Positions 11,078-21,184 of a DNA stretch of 64,000 bases are shown piece after piece (position 1 is the first letter of the stretch; each line of letters opens with the position of its first letter). A model generated the notes under the pieces. The model worked only from the letters and a program-made list of their open reading frames with translations, had not been told where the DNA came from and ran no database searches. The stretch is from Lolium rigidum. Taxonomy: Eukaryota; Streptophyta; Magnoliopsida; Poales; Poaceae. A program made the position numbers and the translations under genes. The stretch lies in the NCBI RefSeq assembly GCF_022539505.1, contig NC_061510.1:100704292-100768291 (forward strand), written 5' to 3'.

Positions 11078-13337
11078 GGGCATCTCCAACCGGGCGACCC
11101 AAACGGACGCGCTGGGCCGTCCGTTTTGGGCCGTTTGCGTGCCCGAGCGGACGCGCGGACGGTGCCCCGCGTCCGCGCGTCCGTTTGGGTCGCGCGCTGC
11201 GCCCAACGCGCCAGATTTGGGTCGCGGCGCCCCATGGTATGTTTTTCTTGTAAATTCACTAGAAAAACGCAAAATAAATTATAGAAAAAATATATAAAAT
11301 AGTTGAAATGCTCTAAATGTATTACACATTACATAGTCCATGTAATCAAGGATAAAGTATTATTCAAATAAAATGAAGAAACGATACAAAATGCTCTAGG
11401 CTTAAGGATCTCCTTCATCATTGTTGTTTGCAAGCATTGTTGCCTACATGCTGCCACATGTGCTCGACCAAATCAGCCTGAAGCCGGTTGTGTACAGCTA
11501 GATCTCGAATTTCATGGTGCGCATGAAGAATGTCCTGGAATGATGCCGGAGCACGTTGAGGAGTAACCAACTCTCCTTGGCCGTCCCGATCATTATCAAA
11601 GAGTGAATCATCCCGCTCTACCTCAACAATCATGTTATGCATGATTACACAAGCGGTCATCACCTCCCACAGAGTTTGCACATCCCGTGCTCGGCGGGGT
11701 GTCCGACGATAGCCCAACGAGCTTGGAGGATGCCAAACGCCCGCTCGACATCTTTCCGGGCTGCCTCCTCGCTCTTTGGCAAACCTTGCCTCTCGCTCCG
11801 AGCCGGGGTTTCGGATTGTCTTCACGAGTGTAGCCCAAGGTGGATAGATACCATCAGCAAGGTAGTACCCCTTGGTGTAGTGGTGGCCATTGATCTCAAA
11901 ATCCACATCGTGGGACCGACCGTACGCTAGCCTATCAAACACCGGGAGAGCGCCGCAGACATTGATGTCATTGTGCGAGCCGACCATTCCGAAGAATGAG
12001 TGCCAAATCCATGTGTCATGGGAAGCAACGGCTTCAAGAATGACCGTGCACCCCTCGAATGGCCGGCCGTATGACCCCCGCCAACCAAAGGGGCAGTTCT
12101 TCCACTCCCAATGCATGCGGTCTATGCTGCCAAGCATCCCAGAAACCCCCGGAAGCGTTGATCGACAACGGACGAGCCGTGTCCTCTCGCATTTGGTTGC
12201 CGGAGGTACTGCTTCTCCGAACGAACCGATCACCGCTCGCGGAACCCGTACATCGATTCCGAGCCGGTTGACTCACTCATGCGCGTGTACTCATCTACGA
12301 AATCACCGGCAACGCCATATGCGAGCATCCTAATCGCTGCCGTGCATTTCGGTACGAAGAGAGGCCTACCTTGCCAAGTGCATCCACTTTCGCACGAAGT
12401 AGTCGTCGTAGATCTTGACGCCATCCATTATCCGGCGGAACAGCCGGCTCGTTCATCCGAAAACGACGGCGAAACAAGTGCGGCACGAACAATGGATTGG
12501 GTTGGAAGTAGTCGTTGTAGAGCCGGTCGTGGCCGCGTTCTCTTTTGCGGTCCAAGGCGGCCGCGCGCCCGGCAAGGACCCCCGGAACATGGGGATCCGC
12601 GAGACAATGTGCTCGTGGATGAGCACCGCAAAGCATCCGTGAAAAATTCGTCGTCGGACTCCTCTTCCGACGACGTGTCGATGAAGTTCTTGAAGTAGTA
12701 CTCGTCGTCGCCGTCCACCATGATCCGAAAAGGGACACATATTAGTTCGAGCTTTTGAACGAACACCTCGCAGGCGGAGGCGATCCAAATGCTTCTCTAG
12801 GGACCTGCAGCCATGTCCGTCTCGGCCGACTTGCGGTCCGGAAACACGGTGCAGGAGGGCTCACCTCCGGCGGAAACGCGCGCAGCTGCGAACGGCGGGA
12901 GGTGTCGCGACGGTGAGAGGACAACAACGCCGGCGCCGGCGTCCTCCGACTCTGCTACGACGCGGCGAAAGCAGCCGCGGGACCTCGACCTATGCTTCCG
13001 CCCGCTTGCCGGCGTCTCGACGACGATGGCCGGCGTCGACGCGCTCCGAAATCGCCGGTCCGTGGGTGGCGGCGGAGCGGGCGGGGAGATGTGTGCGGCG
13101 GCCTTGTGTTTTGGGTGGCGGACAGGCGGGCCGGGCGGACAAGCGGAGGACGCGAGCGACCGGCCTTTCGCGTCCGCGGCCACGCAAACCCGGCCAAGAT
13201 TTGGACCGGGTTTGGGTCGTCCCGGACGCCGCGGCCATCCGTTTTAGGGATGGGTCCGCGCGCTGGGCCGCGTTTTTGTCCGTTTCGACCCATCCGGACG
13301 CGCGGGCGCGGGATGGGTCGCCCGGTTGGAGATGCCC
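11078..13337 (-). mobile_element. PIF/Harbinger DNA transposon with perfect TIRs and TAA TSDs
   Basis: The left end (11078-11100) and right end (13315-13337) are perfect 23-bp inverted repeats starting GGGCATCTCCAACCGGGCGA. Both flanks carry TAA (11075-11077 and 13338-13340), the 3-bp duplication expected of this superfamily. The 2.26-kb element carries one transposase-type frame on the minus strand and no recognisable Myb-like ORF1, so even when intact it probably depended on helper functions. Subterminal regions are very GC-rich with repeated CGTCCGCGCG-type text. Confidence 0.93.
11418..12726 (-). pseudogene. PIF/Harbinger transposase (DDE_Tnp_4 type), frameshifted
   Basis: DDE-type nuclease proteins of this family cut at the element TIRs. 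The acidic N-terminus (MVDGDDEYYFKNFIDTSS, start near 12720) is followed in shifted frames by HDRLYNDYFQPNPLF and FRRRFRM blocks. The longest piece (12233-11418) holds GMLGSIDRMHW with the first catalytic Asp, SHNDINV with the second, then GYYLADGIYPPW and VIMHNMIVE. The block that should carry the catalytic Glu (KDVERAF-like) is readable only in another frame at about 11770-11730, and the main frame resumes at RARDVQTLW. At least three frame changes make it inactive. It fills most of the element. Confidence 0.88.
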
Positions 13338-13340
13338 TAA

Positions 13341-14450
13341 CAGATTAAAATATCTGCCATGACCCATTCTAACCCCAAATTTGCGCCCAAAATGCATAGG
13401 CACGGACACGCCCCAGACTGCCCGGGTCCCACCCATCATCGACCTTACCTACTCGCAGTGGCCTGCCATGGTCGGGGCTACTCATAGTGGTCGGTGTGGC
13501 GGAGGGCCCGGCACCATCGAGGGCTCAACGTGAGCCCCAAGCCTCGCGCTCCTGCCGTACGGCGGCACTCAAGGTCGCCACGACGTTGCTAAAACCAAGC
13601 TGCAGACATGGTCTCCTGGCTATCACGTCGAAGACACGTCCCAGCAAAATCTCTTCACTAGCAGGGCTGCCTCCATGCCAGCGTCATAGCAAGTCTGGTC
13701 CGTTGCCACCGCTTGCGCCATGTCCGTGGTAGCCTGCTCAATCTCTCGGTTCTTCCAGTCCACCAACAATTGCTGGCTGCGCCCCACCTCCACCACTGCA
13801 TTATGTGGCGCGCGGTGGTCCACCACGAGGGACCCTTGGACGTCATTGCACCTAGCCATCCTCATCTTGGTGAGGTCTTGCCGCTAGGCAGCCATGAGTT
13901 GGCGAGCGGCCTCGTTACGCATTGGGCGTTGTGGAACTAGTCGAGCAAAGCCCGCTACTCATACTCATCACTCAGTGATACATTTATTTTGCATCACCAT
14001 TTGTTTGGCATATGATCCATGTTTAACCATTATATATACATTATTATGAAGTTATTAGGAAACATTTGCAAGGTGGCACGCCGTGCTCGTAGGGTAATCA
14101 TCATGTGATTAACAAAAATAATAGTAACAATTTTTCTCTAATACTAGAGGAAGCGATAGATAATTTAGTTAATTTTTGTTGAGGTTGTCGTGGAAGAAGG
14201 TAGTAGGACCATCAGACGATTAACATAAGTATTAATACCTTCTTTGAATAAAAGAGAGTCGAAATCGAATAGTATAGTATATTATTTCACGTGGTCACCA
14301 TAGCAAAACCGTAAGCTGTATAGAAGAAGGCACGCAGAGTTACGATCGGGAAATTACTGCTCAAGATGGTTACCCGTGCATCTTTGATAATTACAGCTAA
14401 GAAATTACAGCTGAAGATTGCTATGCCTCCAGCCCTCCACCTTTGAGAAC
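13341..14450. other. Anonymous sequence; one unrecognised degenerate frame
   Basis: A minus-strand frame at 13865-13623 (80 residues, ending before a double stop) has a helical, charged look, but I do not recognise it and it has no clear start context. The remainder is AT-rich without structure that I can see. Confidence 0.4.
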
Positions 14451-14452
14451 TA

Positions 14453-14710
14453 CTTCCTCCGTCCCAAAATGTAAGGCGTCTAAAGATTGATAAAAATCAA
14501 ACCTTATAAACTTTGACCAAATATTTAGGAAAAAATATTTACATCTACAATGTTAAATTGACATATTAATAAAATTTACTTTATGGTGAATCTATTAGTG
14601 CTGATGTAGTATTGTAAATGTTCATATTTTTGTGTATAACCTTAGTCAAATTTTGAAAACGTTGACTTTTGACTAATTCTTAGACGCCTTACATTTTGGG
14701 ACGGAGGGAG
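14453..14710. mobile_element. Stowaway-type MITE (Tc1/mariner)
   Basis: The 258-bp element begins CTTCCTCCGTCCCAAAATGT and ends with the reverse complement CTCCCTCCGTCCCAAAATGT. About 31 bp of inverted repeat has one mismatch, and both sides carry TA (14451-14452 and 14711-14712). Size, terminal sequence and TA duplication are diagnostic of cereal Stowaway MITEs. Confidence 0.95.
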
Positions 14711-15032
14711 TACCGCAGAAGAATTACACGGCATTCAAAAAGTACTATTAAATAATTACATTTGAGAAATTACTATTGAGGCTGATGATTTGCATCAAAT
14801 AAATTATGGGTGTGTCGATGAATGAGTAATGTCGAATAATCATAGCTGAGGTCGAAGATCTATGCCAAGAAATAACCGTAAATGAACTCGACAAATCACA
14901 TCCGAAAGTTACCATGGTGAAATTGCCGCTGGTAAAATATGTCAAATACTTACCGTCCAAGAATAGAAAACGAACAAAAACAAATATTGGATTACCCCCA
15001 AAGAATTGCGTGTCTTTGAAAAAAGTACTATT

Positions 15033-16538
15033 TGTAGAATTACGGAATAGTTGTTCTATTGATAATTGTAATTGGTGATTACATTGTGAGCCTTTTGGAT
15101 TGTTTATATAGTAGGGGAGACTTGGAGGAAAATAAGACTGGAGATAGATGTAGATTACAATCTTAAACTATCTAATATAGCTTATTGTTGGTAGTCGTTG
15201 TCGATGGTGCCGTTCTTGATAGCCGCCTTGGAGAACGTGGTTGAGGTAGATGGTGTTTTTGGTCGATGTCGTCGTTGAGCCCGGGAAGACGCTTGGAAGG
15301 AGGGAGTTTTTGTTGTGGTAGAAGTAGTAGGCGACACGCTATCAAGATTGTCGGACTTGGGAGCACGCCAGGGACGAAGACACGTGCCGGTGTTGTTGGT
15401 ACCGGACGTGGCGAAGACAGGGACCACCGTGAGCTATGCGCGCCAAATGTATGGAGTAGCAGAGAAGGTCTCTACGAATGGTCAATGCATAAAAGTTGTC
15501 CGCCTATATGTCAAAGTAGATGAAGTAGTAGATGAAGTAGCTTCAAGAAGTATAATTAAGCACGAGCATGCAAACAAAAAAATAGACTACAATTCTAGCG
15601 GTGAAGTCGTGGTGGACAAGACGGTGATGTATTTGTTGATGAAGATTGAGATTGAGATGTAGTAAAAGTAGATTCCGGGGTTTAAACCCCGGTATTTCGC
15701 GTGCACGATCACAGTGGAGAAGAAGAATCCTGTTGGTGTTGACGAAAACAATGAGTGTTGGTGACGATGCGGTTATTGATGTAGATGGTTGTTGGTGATG
15801 ATGAACAATGATGATGTTTTAGCCCTTTGTTGATGTTGAGGACACATAGATTGGCCAAGACGAACCATAGCATGGCGGTGACGTGCGGACGGAGAACTGA
15901 CGACGTCATAGGAAGGCGTATGCGAGCGCCGCGCAAAACCTCCTTGGCACGATCGTTGGCGTTGATTTGCTGGAGATGAGTCAATGCCGAGGTTGGAGTA
16001 GAGGCTTGGAGTAGATGCGCACAATGGGCATTGCGAGGAGACTGGTTGGATTTATTTGGTACCTAAAAAAACTGATCTAAAGATAAGAACAAAATTTGCT
16101 ACTACGAAACCAATCTAAAGAAGAAAAAAAGAGCCAGCTACAAGATCGGATGCCGCCGTGGAAATCATGGAGATCGATCTCCCCGGGACAGCGGAAGGGA
16201 TGGATGGCTAAAAACCGTAGTTTGCGGAAAGAACCGCTCTGGAAAAAAAATCCAGCTACAAGATCGGATGCCCCCGTGGAAATCATGGAGATCGATCTCC
16301 CCGGGACAGCAGAACCGATGGATGGCTAAAAACCGTAGGTTGCGGAAAGAACCGCTCTGATACAATGTAGAATTGCGGAATAGATGTTGTATTCATAATT
16401 GTAATTGGTGATTACATTGTAAGCCTCTTGGATTGTTTACTTAATAGAGAAGACTTGGAGGGCAAGAAGACCACTAGAGATCAATCTTGATTACAATATT
16501 AAACTACCTAATTAGCTAATACCTAATATACTCAAGCA
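15033..16538 (-). mobile_element. Small non-autonomous copia-like LTR retrotransposon
   Basis: Left and right LTR-like ends both begin TGTAGAATT(A/G)CGGAATAG and share GTAATTGGTGATTACATTGT. The right copy (16366-16538) ends in CA. CTATT lies directly before the left end (15028-15032) and after the right end (16539-16543), a 5-bp target duplication. GCTCTGATACAA at 16354-16365 is, on the minus strand, a one-mismatch match to the initiator-tRNA-Met primer site TGGTATCAGAGC, which fixes the orientation. The 1.2-kb interior has no gag or pol. The left LTR end is degraded near 15183. Confidence 0.8.
16134..16363. repeat. 118-bp tandem duplication beside the primer-binding site
   Basis: CCAGCTACAAGATCGGATGC at 16134 recurs at 16252. 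Each copy runs through GAGATCGATCTCCCCGGGAC to GAACCGCTCTG. The second copy ends in the primer-binding site; the first ends in CCGCTCTGGAAAA, a truncated version of it. Confidence 0.9.
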
Positions 16539-17402
16539 CTATTAAATAATTACCGTGGGGAAATTACTATCGAGGGAGATAATTTGCATCGAATAACTAC
16601 CGACACACCGATGAATGATTAATGGCGAATAATCATTGAGTCGAAGATCTGTGTTGAGAAATAAATTCCAAAGAATTTGATAAATCACCTTCGAAGTTAT
16701 TGTAAAGAAATTGCGGCCGGAAAATGTTCAAATAATTATCGTCAAAGAATAGAAACCAAATATAAAAAATTAAATTGAATTACAATCTAAAAAAAAACTA
16801 CGAGGGATTAGTCACCGTCGAGGAGGTACCGTGCGGCAACTATTGGTTAAAAACTATGACCGGGAAGTTATCTCGAAAAGTTACCATCGGAAAATAGAAG
16901 GAGAGAAATGTAAAAAAGGTAACTTTTTTTAGTAATGACCAACGTGGCACGATCCCATTGGCCAAAATTAGGCTATCTACAGTACCGTGAAGTGGAGACT
17001 AGCATGGCGATGAAGGATTAATGGTGAATAATCACTAAGTCGAAGATCTGATAACCACCAATGAAATTGACAAATCACCTTCAAAGTTGCCATGGAGAAA
17101 TTGCGTCTGAAAAAATGTGTGAAAGAATTATCATCAAAGAATAGAAAAAAATCAAAATAAATATTAAACTACAGCAGAAGAATTGCAATCAAAAAATACT
17201 GTCAGAGAATTAGTCACCCTCGAGGAGGCACCATGTGGTAACTACTAACTAAAAACTATGACCGAGAAGTTATTCGAAAAGTTACTATTGAAGAATAAAA
17301 TGTGAGAAATGAAAAAAAAAAGATTGCAATGGCCAACATGGCACAATCCCATTACAATCCTATTGGCCAAATTTAGGCTGTCTACATTCCCGTGAGGTGG
17401 AG

Positions 17403-18936
17403 CGTTATGGAGGATTTAAATCCTCTACCCATAGAATATGTATGTATGTATTTATTAAGTATTAGATGATTTATGGGACTTTATTCTAAAGGCTCTATAC
17501 TTTGGTATTAATTATAGAAGGTAGGAAATTTTTTTTCTTCTTTTACTATTTTAGGGATCTTAGTGAGCTCAAATAATTCAAAAAGAAATACTATAGTGTG
17601 GAGGCACAAGGCCCAAAGTGGGCCCCATAGTGCAGCCCACCTTCCTGGCCACACTATGGGGGCTTATCTGTCCCTTGAGCACTTCCTCTCACCCTCGTTT
17701 TTAGGAGATCTCCGTCATGCAAAAAAAATTACACCATAGTTTTCATTTTTTCAGCGTCTAACTCGCTAGAACCTGGAATTAGGAAATCTGAAATTCTGAT
17801 AAAATGGCAACATGCGACATGGAAATCGAAGAAGACGGGACGGAGTTGCTAGGGTAAAATTCAGCATGAACCTTCCTATGCCATCATAAATTTGCCATAC
17901 AGCACATTCTTTCAGAAAGCGCACGGAAAGGAAGAGAGGACATGGTCGTGGACATTGATAGGGAGGAGCCGCTGGTGGATCCAACTAGATTTTGTTCTCT
18001 CGAAAAGAGTGTACTAGGCTGGTTGGTGTCCCCTTGAGTCACTCTGGCAAGCCGGAAGCACGTATTTGGTCCAGCCCACAACAAGCACCTCATGTACACG
18101 CTTTTGAAGTTGTCACCTCCAAGGCTGAGATTTGCATAGTCCTTGTTGGACCTACCATCGACACCACCACGACACCAGATCGTGCGCACCACCACCCTGC
18201 GCGCCACCACCATGCGACCTACACCGAGACCTCGCTGCACCATGCTGTCATCATCATCGTTAATGTGATCGATTCAACTCCTCTCTACCTTCAAACCCCT
18301 CCATCCAGAAAGTGCTCCAAAGACCATGGCCTCAAGAGGGAGAGCGGCGCCAAAAGTGCCGCCAACGTACGATCTAGGGGACCCGGATCTCCGGGTCTAG
18401 GGTTTCTCATGAAGCTGGGAGAGGTGCAAAAATGATGCTTTCAACAAAGCAAACAAGGCCAAGAGGCGCCGATGTCGTCCACCTCAATTTTCATCGGCAG
18501 CCATGTAGGTCCATCCCAACACTTATTGGATCTCTATCCGACTGCCGAGCACCACCGCCGCGGAAGCGGCAAGCAGTTGTACAGCGGCGCCACCCACCCC
18601 CTTTGCCGCACATAGATCGGGGTTCAAGCCACCGTGCCGCCAGGACGCAGACCATCACATGACGCTGTTGTTGCAACAAAAAAAAAAAGTTGAATAGTGT
18701 ACCGGATGCTATGATCCACGAAATATCTATTCTCACGAGGCGTACATGCGAATGTGACTCAGGCAGAAGACAAGACTCTGAACTTGTGAAGCGAACGACG
18801 ACATCCTCACAATTCTTTCCCCAATCCACACACTCGCCTCCCGCCCTCTCTCGAGCCACACATACCGCAGCCCGGAACCAATGGAACAAAACAAGAAGCC
18901 GCCACCTCCACCACGGTGCGCACCAACAGCAAAGCA
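17403..18936. other. Region upstream of FBPase; repeat-like, no supportable gene
   Basis: The segment at about 18090-18480, with text such as GGACCCGGATCTCCGGGTCT followed by AGGGTTTCTC, resembles untranslated parts of cereal non-LTR repeats, but I cannot assign it. The 270 bp before the FBPase start are C/A-rich with a short poly-A at 18676. I see no convincing TATA box, so the promoter is not delimited. Confidence 0.4.
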
Positions 18937-20443
18937 ATGGCCGCCGCGACCGCAACCACCTCCCGCCCGCTTCTGCTCCCCCGCCAGCAGGCGGTGGCCA
19001 GCTTCCTCCAATGCGGCCTCCCCAGGAGGACCGGAGGCGGCCTCTTCGCCGGCCAGGCTTCGGCTCCGAGCATGCGGTGCATGGCGGTCGTGGACGCGGC
19101 CTCGGCGCCGGTAGCAAAGCCTAAAACAAGGAGCAGCTACGATATCATCACCCTGACGACGTGGCTGCTGAAGCAGGAGATGGCCGGGGTCATCGATGGC
19201 GAGATGACCATCGTGCTGTCCAGCATCTCCACCGCGTGCAAGCAGATTGGGTCACTGGTGCAGCGCGCGCCCATCTCCAACCTCACTGGCGTCCAGGGTG
19301 CCACCAACGTGCAGGGTGAGGACCAGAAGAAGCTCGACGTCATCTCCAACGAGGTATGTGTGTACGGATGGAGTAAATAGTAAGCAAATTAACCACAAGA
19401 AACCTTGAACCGATGTACTGTACGCACGCGCGCCCGCAGGTGTTCTCGAACTGTCTGAGGTCGAGCGGGCGCACCGGCGTGATCGCATCGGAGGAGGAGG
19501 ACGTGCCGGTGGCGGTGGAGGAGAGCTACTCGGGAAACTACATCGTGGTGTTCGACCCGCTCGACGGCTCCTCCAACATCGATGCCGCCGTCTCCACCGG
19601 CTCCATCTTCGGCATCTACAGCCCCGCCGACGAGTGCCTCGCCGGCATCGGCGACAACCCAACCGTGCGTACCACTTGAATTAACATCGTTCTAGCTCGT
19701 TCCGCGCAGCTCGCTCGTGCGCTAATCAAAGCTCGTTCATGTGCGAGCCTGCAGCTTGACGAGGTGACGCAGATGTGCGTGGTGAATGTGTGCCAGCCGG
19801 GGACCAACCTGCTGGCCGCCGGCTACTGCATGTACTCGAGCTCCATCATCTTCGTGCTCACCATCGGCACCGGGGTGTACGTGTTCACGCTGGACCCAAT
19901 GTACGGCGAGTTCGTGCTGACGCAGGAGAAGGTGCAGATCCCCAAATCTGGCAAGATCTACTCCTTCAACGAGGGCAACTACGCGCTCTGGGACGACAAG
20001 CTCAAGAAGTACATGGACAGCCTCAAGGAACCCGGCACCTCCGGCAAGCCCTACTCTGCCCGCTACATCGGCAGCCTCGTCGGCGACTTCCACCGCACCA
20101 TGCTCTACGGCGGCATCTACGGCTACCCCAGGGACACCAACAGTAAGAATGGCAAGCTGCGGCTGCTCTACGAGTGCGCGCCCATGAGCTTCATCGCAGA
20201 GCAGGCTGGCGGCAAAGGCTCCGATGGCCACCAGAGGGTACTTGACATTATGCCCACAGAGGTAAGCTGCTTATATACTTAATTAGTTATATGCAATCAC
20301 CACTGATGCAATTAAAATGTGTTGGTTAGGTTGGCGTTCCTGATCCAAACCATTGTGTATGCTCCGTGCAGGTCCATCAGAGAGTGCCTCTGTACGTTGG
20401 AAGCGTGGAGGAAGTAGAGAAGGTGGAAAAGTTCTTGGCTTGA
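18937..20443 (+). CDS. Fructose-1,6-bisphosphatase, chloroplast (redox-regulated type)
   Basis: This enzyme removes the 1-phosphate of fructose 1,6-bisphosphate in the stromal Calvin-Benson cycle and starch synthesis. Four exons with GT-AG introns, all phase 0, fit: 18937-19353, 19440-19664, 19755-20261 and 20372-20443 (406 residues). The ATG at 18937 starts an Ala/Thr/Ser/Arg-rich transit peptide of about 50-60 residues. Near residue 178 lies [10 protein letters not shown], the metal and phosphate site. Near 124 is [19 protein letters not shown]. Three cysteines at about 205, 222 and 227 (DEC, QMC, VNVC) match the thioredoxin-regulated loop, which is absent from the cytosolic enzyme. [13 protein letters not shown] and [15 protein letters not shown] blocks follow, with a short C-terminal VEKVEKFLA. 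No stops or frameshifts occur, so it should be functional. Light control through ferredoxin-thioredoxin is known for the family. Confidence 0.96.
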
Positions 20444-21184
20444 GATTAGAGCATGAGTGAAGATACAGTGGCTGTGTCGTCGAAAAAATTATTGCAACTA
20501 ATATATGTCATAGAAGTTTTCTTTTGTGATGATGCAAATCCATTTTGAAGAATTGGATTGTGACTTTGCGAGGTCAAGGCCTGCTAATTCTTCGCCGTCT
20601 CGTTCAGATGGTAAACAAAAATTCGAAACAGGGAAACATGACCTAGCCTCTGCATTAATTGACACATATAGCTTTCATTTCAAAATTATTAAAAGTATCC
20701 AAGTATCCAAAGAACTATTCAAATGGTCAAATAAATTATCATGGGTTTGAATCGTAAATATCTAAAGATACCAAGAGGACCAACATTAGTGTCCCTGATC
20801 ATTCTACTTCGAACTATAGAGACAGAGAGCACTTGTGGACAGAACAAACATAGAAACGCCTGCATGTGTTCGTTCATTCAGGTGCAACACATTTCGAATA
20901 ACCCGATTCGAAATTTTGGATAAACTTTGAATGCCCAGCGTGACCCCACGTCGTCTCCCTCGTGCCAGTCCGCCCTGATACCTGATAGGTGGGTACAATG
21001 TCTTAAACCTAGTCAATTTGCTCTCAGCGTTGATCGGTGCTATCTTGGAAAAAAAACTTTCAAAATCCTAGTGTTTTTACGATGAAATGATGGCTAAAAA
21101 AACATAAAGTGACGGAGTTTGTTAAATTAAGCCATGAGAGTGATGGTTTTATGTCGTTAACTCACTGTAATGAAAAGTAGGATC
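20444..21184. other. FBPase 3' flank, no further gene seen
   Basis: AT-rich sequence follows the stop codon. Short open frames at 20526-20923 lack recognisable motifs. A poly-A signal cannot be chosen among several AT-rich hexamers. Confidence 0.5.

Larger units (their letters stand above)
14780..17402. repeat. Degenerate tandem repeat, units up to about 400 bp, interrupted
   Basis: GAATAATCA followed by GTCGAAGATCT recurs at about 14835, 16628 and 17025. After each lie similar blocks ending with CATCAAAGAATAG-like text. The last two units (about 16590-16998 and 16999-17402) also share GAGGAGG(T/C)ACC(A/G)TG and a GGCCAA(A)TTAGGCT(A/G)TCTAC end. The first unit is cut by the copia-like element at 15033-16538. 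No coding frame is visible. Confidence 0.7.

Noticed and set aside
12797..13439. Overlapping frames of up to 149 residues on both strands
   Set aside because: They lie in the GC-rich subterminal region of the Harbinger element and show no conserved block.
15266..15662. Plus-strand frames of 85 and 115 residues in the copia-like element
   Set aside because: They run antisense to the element, lack gag or pol motifs, and have no supporting start context.
18491..19117. A 208-residue minus-strand frame over the FBPase transit-peptide region
   Set aside because: It is antisense to the first FBPase exon and has low-complexity Arg/Cys/Trp composition.
19737..20231. A 164-residue minus-strand frame over FBPase exon 3
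   Set aside because: It is a shadow of a GC-rich coding exon with strong third-position bias.
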